Assembly (NCBI RefSeq): GCF_003945595.2
Contig: NW_024104903.1
Location: 1-64,000, forward strand
Length of the DNA: 64,000 bases
Direction: 5' to 3'
From: Pipra filicauda
Taxonomy: Eukaryota; Chordata; Aves; Passeriformes; Pipridae
Part shown: piece after piece, positions 57,826-64,000 of the stretch
Layout of the letters: every line of letters begins with the position of its first letter
Numbering within the stretch: the first letter of the stretch is position 1
Position numbers and translations under genes: made by a program
Notes under the pieces: model-generated
What the model saw: the letters and a program-made list of their open reading frames with translations, nothing else
Database searches by the model: none
What the model was told of the DNA's origin: nothing

Positions 57826-60800
57826 GTAAGGAGCTTGGGAGGTTTTTGGGAGAACCAGGATGGGAATGGGAACATCAGAAGAGAAATCCAGGTTAACTCA
57901 GGGACAAGAGGGTTTTGGGAATGGGAACATCAGGAGAGAAATTCAAGTTAACTCAGGGACAAGAGGGTTTGGCAGCTTTTAGTGCAGCTGGTGAGGTCTT
58001 GGGGGTGAAGTTTTGCATTGGGCACGTCGAGGAATATTTGGGGTGGTTTAGTCTTTGTTTCTGGGTGAGTTCTGCAAAGGCACCTGGAGATATTTGGGGT
58101 GGTTTAGTCTTAGTTTCTGGGTGAGTTTTACAGAGATACCTGGAAATATTTTGTGTGATTTAGTCTTTTTTCTGGGTGAGTTGTGCAGAGGCACCTGGAG
58201 ATATTTAGTGTGGTTTAATCTTAGTTTCTGGGTGAGTTCTGCAAAGGTACCTGGAAATATTTTGTGTGATTTAGTCTTTTTTTCTGGGTGAGTTCTGCAG
58301 AGGTACCTGGGGATATTTAGTGTGGTTAAGTCTTAGTTGCTGGGTGAGTTCTGCAGAGGTATCTGGAGATATTTTGTGTGGTTTAGTCTTAGTTTTTGTG
58401 TGTTTTACAGAGGTACCTGGAAATATTTTGTGTGATTTAGTCTTTTTTCTGGGTGAGTTATGCCAAGGTACCTGGAAATATTTAGTGAGGTTTAATCTTA
58501 GTTTCTGGGTGAGTTCTGCAGAGGTACCTGGAAATATTTAGTGAGGTTTAATCTTAGTTTCTGGGTGAGTTCTGCAGAGGTACCTGGGAATATTTTGTGT
58601 GATTTAGTCTTTTTTCTGGGTGAGTTCTGCAGAGGCACCTGGAGATATTTGGATTGGTTGAGTCTTGATTTCTGAGTGAGTTCTGCAGAGTTACCTGGAG
58701 ATATTTTGTGTGTTTTAATCATAGTTTTTGGGTGAGTTCTGCCCAGGTACCTCAAAACTGAGCTCCCCCCTCTGGTTTCTCACATCCTCCCCTCTGAAGA
58801 CAGGCACAAACTCAAACATGCTCACAGGAATTAAGCTGAGCTCAGAGTCCTGCCTTTGATTTTATTTTTGTTCCTGGATGAAACTGGGGGAGCTGCTGTC
58901 AACAGGAGGTTGTGTGGCTGGTTTTGACACCCCATCTCCTGCCAGAGCTTCACTCTCCTCCCCACAGCCACATCCCAATTAAGAAACAAGATTTTCGAAA
59001 GCCCAAGAGCTCTTTGCTCCTGAGTTTGAGGAGCAAACTCTCAAGTGGGAGTGTGTTTATTGTGGAATCCACAGCTCTCTTGTCCTTTTGCACCGTTAAG
59101 GTTATTTCTGGCCGCGTTTCCTAAAATTCCAGCTCCTGGAGGGTGGAGCCCAGAGGCAGGAAAGGCTTTATAGCAGCTCTAATGGTTTAAGCTGTTCTTG
59201 TTTCCTGGCTGGAAGGGGTTTTCCTTGCCTCACTTAGTGAGCACAAGTGCATTGCAGTTGCTTTCAGACACGTGCTGGGGTTTGGGCTCCTCTGCAGCAG
59301 GAAGTGGTTTGAACAACTTTGGCAACAAAAGGAACTCAGAGAGAGCTCCAGGGGCTGTAAAATGGAATCAATTCTTGCTAAGTAGCAGGTCTGGGGTTTG
59401 CTTTGCCTGCCAAAGGACAGGAGCCCACAGCTCATGTTGGGGAACCTCCAGAGGAGAGAAAAGAGGCTAAAAATATCCATGTGATGGAGAAACGGGGAAA
59501 ACTGAACAGTGATTTAAAGAGGAGTTAAAGCCAGGATTCAATTCAGTTCAAAACCAAGGCTGGTTTTATCTCCTAGTCCGGAGAACAGCTGAACTTGCAA
59601 CACCTGGACTGGAAAAGAGCAGAGAATCATCAAATCATAGAATGGTTTGGGATGGAAAGGACCTTAAAAATCATCCAGTTCCAACCCCCTGCCATGGGCA
59701 GGGACACCTTTCACTAGACCAGGCTGCTCAAAGTCCAACCTGGCCTTGAAGCATCTGGGACAGTCCTGTGCTGAGACACCCAGAGCTGTACCCAAGGCAC
59801 TCAGATCACAGAGGGGAGGCCTTTTCTCCCCCTGCTTGTGATAGTCAGGGACTAAACTGGCTTTTAATTCTCTTTCAAAACTGCTTCTGGAGTCGTCTAA
59901 CCAAGTTCATGGGCAGATTGAACTCCAGGGATGAGTCTGAACCAACAGCAGCTGGGCTTTGGAGAGCCCCTGGCAGGAGGCTAAAACCAAGTCCAGAATT
60001 AATTGAGAGGGGATTTTGTGCAGAATTTAGAGCCTTGCTGGGCTGAGAAAAGCAGGAGGAACCAAACCAGGGGAAGTTCAGGACCCTCCCTGCTTTATAA
60101 TTGGGTCACCTGCAACCAAGAGCTGGGAAGGATGGAGCAGCATTTCCCCAGAGCAGCTCAACTCCCTCTTGTCACCCCTTACCCAAAAGGAGGAGCATTC
60201 CATGGAACTCCAGGCAGTGGGAAAACAATTTCCCCCAATGAATGCACCTCCGGGGAATGGGATGACACATGCCCACATTCCTCACATAAAATGCCACCTG
60301 GAATCCTAACTCAATTGACTTGGGTTGTGCCCAACAATCCATATCCCACCTCCTCCTGGTTTGGAAATAGCCCTGGCTCAGCGCTGAGTTAAGAATATCC
60401 CTGGGAACACGTCGTTCCAGGCGCTGATAGGAATAATCTCTCCATTGTCCGGAGCGACCTCTCCCTTTATTGTGGGGCTGTGTTTAGTCATTTTGCTCCC
60501 TGGGGGTGCCACAGGCATTCATTAATTCGTGTCTGGGCAGTGTTTTTTGCAGATGTTGCCTGAAAATCCCTGGGATTGAGCTCCCAATCCAAGAACTGGG
60601 CCAGTTCCTTCTCTCCTTGCCAGTTCTTCTCCTCCTCGCAGGTTGTGAGCTTTGCTTTTGGAGCTTGGCTTCCAACCAGGCCAATGTGGACCCCTGGGCA
60701 GAAGGAAAGGTCACCTGGGAATGCTGCTCTGGCTGGAAAATGTTGTTTCAAATTTAATCACCCCCCAAATCTCAAGTCAATGAGGAAAACTCGTTTTCTT

Positions 60801-62054
60801 CTCTGTATTTTCTTCCTCAGCTTCATTAATCAAAACCAACCCCTTCTTTCACTTATTCACAACATACTTTTCACCTTGAGTTTTCCAAGGAAAGATATGG
60901 TTTTGACACCTTTTTTTCCCAAGAGGGAACGGCTGGAAACCTCTAATCTGTGCCACACGTGCTTTTTTCCAGCTTCCTCCCTGTTTTGCTACACATGTGA
61001 CAACGAGCATTCCAACTGGAACTGCCTTAAAACCTACAAGTGTGAAGACCATGAGAAGTACTGCACGACCACGTACAGCACTGCTGGGCTTGGTGAGTGC
61101 CAGTAACACATCCAGGCTTTCCTAATCTTCATTTTAGTCCTGGGAAACAGTGATTTTTTTGGGGGTCCTTTGGGAAGAATTGATTGAGGTTTAGGGATCA
61201 CAACACGTAATTTGTGAATCCCTCAGTGGTGCTTTGTGATCCCAAAATGGTTTGGGTTGGAAGGGACCTTCAAGATCATCTGGTTCCCATGGGCAGGGAC
61301 ACCTTCCAGTATCCCAGGTTGCTCCAAGCTCCATCCAACCTGGCCTTGAACACTTCCAGGGATGGGGAATCCACAACTTTTCTGGGCAACCCGTGCCGGT
61401 TCCTCCTCACCCTTGTGGCTGGAACACACAGATTTCAGGAGCAGACACTGAGAACTCTCCCACGTGCTCTGGGATGAAGGATGGAAAGGGATTGGATGTA
61501 AATAATGTGGGTTTAGAGGCATTTTAGTGGCATTTTAGAGACCATTTAGAGGAAAATGCACTCCAGTGATTTCCTGCTGTCCCACAGGAAGCACAGAATC
61601 CCACAGTCATTTAGTTGGAAAAGGTCTCCAAGATCGAGTCCAACCTTTGGCTGGTCACCACCTGGTCACCCAGACCAGAGATTTCGGCTTGGCGTGGGTT
61701 TCTATCAAGGACTATTTAGTGCCATGCATGATACCCACTCAGCACTCATCAACTCCCCTGGTGGCTGTTATTAATTGCAATTAATACCCCCCCCCCTTCC
61801 CGAAGAACCTCAAATCCCAGCTTTCCTTTCTCCTCCTCCCCCCAGGCAAGGACGCGGGGCACCGGATCACCAAGAAGTGCTCCGTGGACTGTCCCGAGAC
61901 AAACGTGAACTTCGGGGTGGCAGCTTTTTCCACCAAGTGCTGCAGCACCTCCCTGTGCAACTTCAGCGGCGCCAACAGCGTCCGAACCTCCTACGCCGTG
62001 ATGCTCCTGGGAATCGCTGCCAGTCTGGGCTGGGTCATCAGGGCAGGATTGTGA
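57774..62054 (+). CDS. LY6E: LY6E-like GPI-anchored Ly6/uPAR protein (3 exons)
   Basis: Exons 57774-57825, 60973-61092 and 61846-62054 join to 127 codons (126 residues). Residues 1-20 are a signal peptide (MKAFLVALLAVVLCAQP and on). The LU domain runs from about 21 to 96: LFCYTC, SNWNCLKTYKCEDHEKYC, RITKKCSVDC and CCSTSLCNF. The ten cysteines are 23, 26, 35, 41, 48, 69, 73, 89, 90 and 95. After a small-residue stretch (SGANS, likely anchor site 98-102) comes a hydrophobic tail, about 107-126, typical of a GPI signal, so the mature protein should sit on the outer cell surface. LY6E in mammals is interferon-inducible and acts at the plasma membrane in cell fusion and virus entry; that role here is inferred from family only. 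The CNFS sequon matches LY6E. Orthology is likely but unproven because bird Ly6 clusters contain several paralogues. Confidence 0.9.
58030..58755 (+). repeat. About 57-bp tandem repeat, 12-13 copies (LY6E-like intron 1)
   Basis: Unit: 'cacctggagatatttggggt', 'ggtttagtcttagtttctgg', 'gtgagttctgcagaggt'. It begins about 205 bp after exon 1. Every unit carries a donor-like GGGTGAGTT and most an acceptor-like TTCTGCAG. Confidence 0.93.
58756..60972. other. LY6E-like intron 1, remaining part
   Basis: Unique DNA with one antisense CR1 tail at about 59625-59775 ('caaatcatagaatggtttgg', 'ccctgccatgggcaggga'). No further exon was recognised. Confidence 0.5.
60973..61092 (+). CDS. LY6E: LY6E-like exon 2 (first half of LU domain)
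   Basis: It carries the first five LU cysteines, LFCYTC through EKYC, then TTTYSTAGLG. The acceptor is gcttttttccag and the donor g|gtgagt. 120 bp. Confidence 0.93.
61245..61410 (-). mobile_element. CR1 LINE 3' fragment (LY6E-like intron 2)
   Basis: Antisense: 'ggtttgggttggaagggacc', 'aagatcatctggttcccatg', 'ttgctccaagctccatccaa'. Confidence 0.88.
61585..61770 (-). mobile_element. CR1-like LINE fragment (LY6E-like intron 2)
   Basis: Antisense: 'cacagaatcccacagtcatt', 'tagttggaaaaggtctccaa', 'gatcgagtccaacctttggc'. It ends about 75 bp before exon 3. Confidence 0.7.
61846..62054 (+). CDS. LY6E: LY6E-like exon 3 (second half of LU domain and GPI signal)
   Basis: It encodes RITKKCSVDC, CCSTSLCNF and the hydrophobic C-terminal signal ending IRAGL; stop TGA at 62052-62054. 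The acceptor is tcctcccccccag. Confidence 0.93.
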
Positions 62055-62288
62055 GGAGGGGTGGGATGAGATGGGACAACCCGAGAACCCACAAGGTATC
62101 CCCCGAGTGAGAAACCATGCTCCTCTGTCAAATGGTTCCAACAGGGTCTGTGCTGCCTTGTTCTTATCCCAGACAGATCCCATTCCCGATGTGGCAGTGC
62201 AGCTCCCGGTTTCCCCCTCCTCGTTTTATACTAATTTTCCCTGGAAAAGCTCTTTTGATAGCACAGCATGTGACGATGGTCAGGCAAA

Positions 62289-62294
62289 AATAAA
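62289..62294 (+). terminator. Poly(A) signal of LY6E-like gene
   Basis: AATAAA, 235 bp after the stop codon, followed by a TGT-rich stretch (gagtgtctttgttc). This sets the gene's 3' end near 62310. Confidence 0.75.
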
Positions 62295-62310
62295 GATTTA
62301 TGTTATTCTA

Positions 62311-63120
62311 GAGTGTCTTTGTTCAATCCAGCCTGAGACAACAGCTCTGCCAGCGAGGGGTTGTTCTCGGAATCTCCGCTTCCCGTTGAATTCTGCACTT
62401 CCGAGTCTTCTCCTGGTTGCCTTTCCCAGCTGACTCGGTTGCATCCAGACATTCCATAAAGCGAAATACTCCGATGGCTCGGAGCAGAGGTGTCGGTCTG
62501 GGAAGGTCAGAGATGTTTGTGTTGCTCCCACTGCCAACTGGGAATTCCCACTTGTAGCCGCTGGGACACACGGCCGGGGTTTGGCAGGAATTGCGATCCT
62601 GCAAAGTTCTCCCGTGGTCTCTGCAAGGTGGGTGGTCTCAGCTTTTCAAACAAGGAAAAGTCCCACCTGGAGATGCTGGAGATGTCCAAGATGAGGACAG
62701 TGCTGCTGGAAAGCGTCCTCCTGGGAAGGAGATCTCTGTGCCTGCTTGGAGAAGATATTGCTGAGGGATTGGTCACGATTTCCCAGTGGGAAAACAGACA
62801 GGATGAGTCTGGGAAAGGTGATGGGTGTCTGGGCTGGTGGGGAGGTCTCTCCTTCCCTTTCCAGTCACTGCTGCATTTCCAGGCTTGGGGATGGAGGAGA
62901 TGAGATTGGGATCCTCTGGAGCTCTTGGGTTGGACATCCCCGGCAACTCTTGGGGTTGAGATTCCCTCCTGCTCCTGGAAGAGTGAAACTATAATTAAAG
63001 GGGAAAATACACATAATTGTGGAGCTGGAGAGTGTGGAATTCCCAGCTGAGCAGCTTAAAACTTCAGCACTGGATTTTGGGAGGGTTTGTATAATGGCAC
63101 CTGGAAAAAATCCCTCATGT
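62311..63120. other. Gene-free sequence after the LY6E-like gene
   Basis: Unique DNA; nothing recognised. Confidence 0.35.
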
Positions 63121-63124
63121 TTGC

Positions 63125-63656
63125 TGCCCAGCTGGGTTTGAGGGGAATCCTGTGTCGGATTTGAGGGGAATCCTGCTCTGGATTTGAGGGGAATCCCATA
63201 CTGGATTTGTGCAGAACCCTGTGCTGGATTTGAGGGGAATCCTGTGCTGGATTTGAGGGGAAGTCTGTGCTGGTTTTGAGGGGAATCCTGTGCTAGATTT
63301 GAGGGAATCTTGTGCTGGATTTGAGGGAATCTTGTGCTGGATTTGAGGGAATCTTGTGCTGGATTTGAGGGAATCTTGTGCTGAATTTGAAGGAAGCCTG
63401 TGCTGGATTCAAGGGAATCCTGTGCTGGATTCAAGGGAATCCTGTGCTGGATTCAAGGGAATCCTGCACTGGATTTGAGGGGAATCCTGCACTGTTTTTG
63501 AGGGGAATCCTGTGCTGGATTTGAGGGAATCCTGTGCTGGATTTGAGGGGAATCCTGCTGTGCATTTGAGTGGAATCATGCACTGGATTTGAGGGGAATC
63601 CTGCACTGGATTTGAAAGGAATCCTGTGCTGGATTTGAAAGGAATCCTGCTCCACC
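63125..63656. repeat. About 23-bp minisatellite, about 23 copies
   Basis: Units of 'ctggatttgaggggaatcct' plus 'gtg', in 21- to 24-bp versions. The minus strand reads as repeated IPSNPAQDS-type peptides, an artefact. Confidence 0.95.
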
Positions 63657-64000
63657 AGAACGGCAAAATCCAGGTGTTTCTGTGCAACAGGAAGAAACCA
63701 CAGTTCTGTCCAAAGGCTGTGAAAATGGGATTAGGTTTAATCATCCCATAAAGATTTAATTTCTGGTCAAGGAGGGTGTTCTGGCATTTATTTAAATGTT
63801 CTAACTAGAGGATAGTGGTGTTGTAGCATTTCTGTGCTGAGGGACCAACAGAAACTTGGGCCTTTGCACTTTTTTAACCACTTTTCCAACGGCTTTTCCC
63901 GCATTTTAATCACAGCAATTTCTGAAACTCTTCTCAAAGCTTTTGGCCGACTTGAAATTCCACATTTAGCAACGACATCTGAGTTTCACACTTACATTTA
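63657..64000. other. Window end, unique sequence
   Basis: No feature seen. Confidence 0.3.

Noticed and set aside
62865..63744. Minus-strand frames with IPSNPAQDS repeats
   Set aside because: Explained by the 23-bp minisatellite.
1..64000. CRISPR arrays, prokaryotic defence or phage-type systems
   Set aside because: Tandem repeats here have no spacer pattern, and spliced genes plus CR1 show that this is a bird nuclear genome.
1..64000. Endogenous retrovirus
   Set aside because: No paired long terminal repeats, primer-binding site or gag/pol/env frames were recognised.

Overview
The window is nuclear DNA from a bird. Spliced vertebrate genes sit among about 35 copies and fragments of CR1, the main avian LINE, recognisable by its 3' end (a 'gaagctgtggctgcc' block, then 'ggtcccttccaa', then ATTCTATG octamers). 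Between the genes there are many minisatellites and satellites. The exact bird cannot be decided from the sequence.

Three protein-coding genes can be supported, all on the + strand. (1) TOP1MT, the mitochondrial-type DNA topoisomerase IB paralogue: 14 coding exons from 3240 to 20108. They join in phase to 877 codons, with all five catalytic residues at exactly the spacing of human TOP1. It begins, unexpectedly, with a 950-bp Lys/Glu-rich exon like the N-terminus of nuclear TOP1. The start codon and first exon(s) were not found. (2) A 109-residue secreted Ly6/uPAR-domain protein in three exons (35781-39615), without a GPI-anchor tail. (3) A 126-residue LY6E-like GPI-anchored protein in three exons (57774-62054). 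Both Ly6 genes have the same exon plan (52 and 120 coding bases in exons 1 and 2) and a TATA box about 60 bp before the ATG, so they look like tandem duplicates. In human, TOP1MT lies near LY6E and LY6H on 8q24.3, and this layout fits that synteny.

Layout: 1-3239, CR1, a 10-bp minisatellite and one weak candidate exon. 3240-20108, TOP1MT; its introns hold CR1 copies, an AT-rich low-complexity block, a 30-bp GC-rich minisatellite, a G-rich array and a 32-bp array with G-quadruplex potential. 20109-35700, gene-free: a ~136-bp tandem repeat, a TAACTG/CAGTTA microsatellite, a ~115-bp AT-rich array, a long CR1 with a reverse-transcriptase relic, and a ~440-bp dimeric tandem repeat. 35721-39760, first Ly6 gene, with CR1 in both introns. 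39760-57700, gene-free: CR1 copies, a likely MIR relic, an expanded CR1 octamer tail, a 74-bp and a 35-bp minisatellite, and a ten-copy satellite of about 220 bp. 57711-62310, LY6E-like gene with a 57-bp repeat in intron 1. 62310-64000, unique DNA and a 23-bp minisatellite.

I saw no tRNA, rRNA, CRISPR or prokaryote-like system. The points most worth a second look are the nuclear-type N-terminal exon on a mitochondrial-type topoisomerase, a duplicated splice acceptor that would add 40 in-frame codons to the same gene, a repeat array of consensus-like splice sites in the LY6E-like intron, and an inverted duplication in which one copy is interrupted by an AT-rich satellite.
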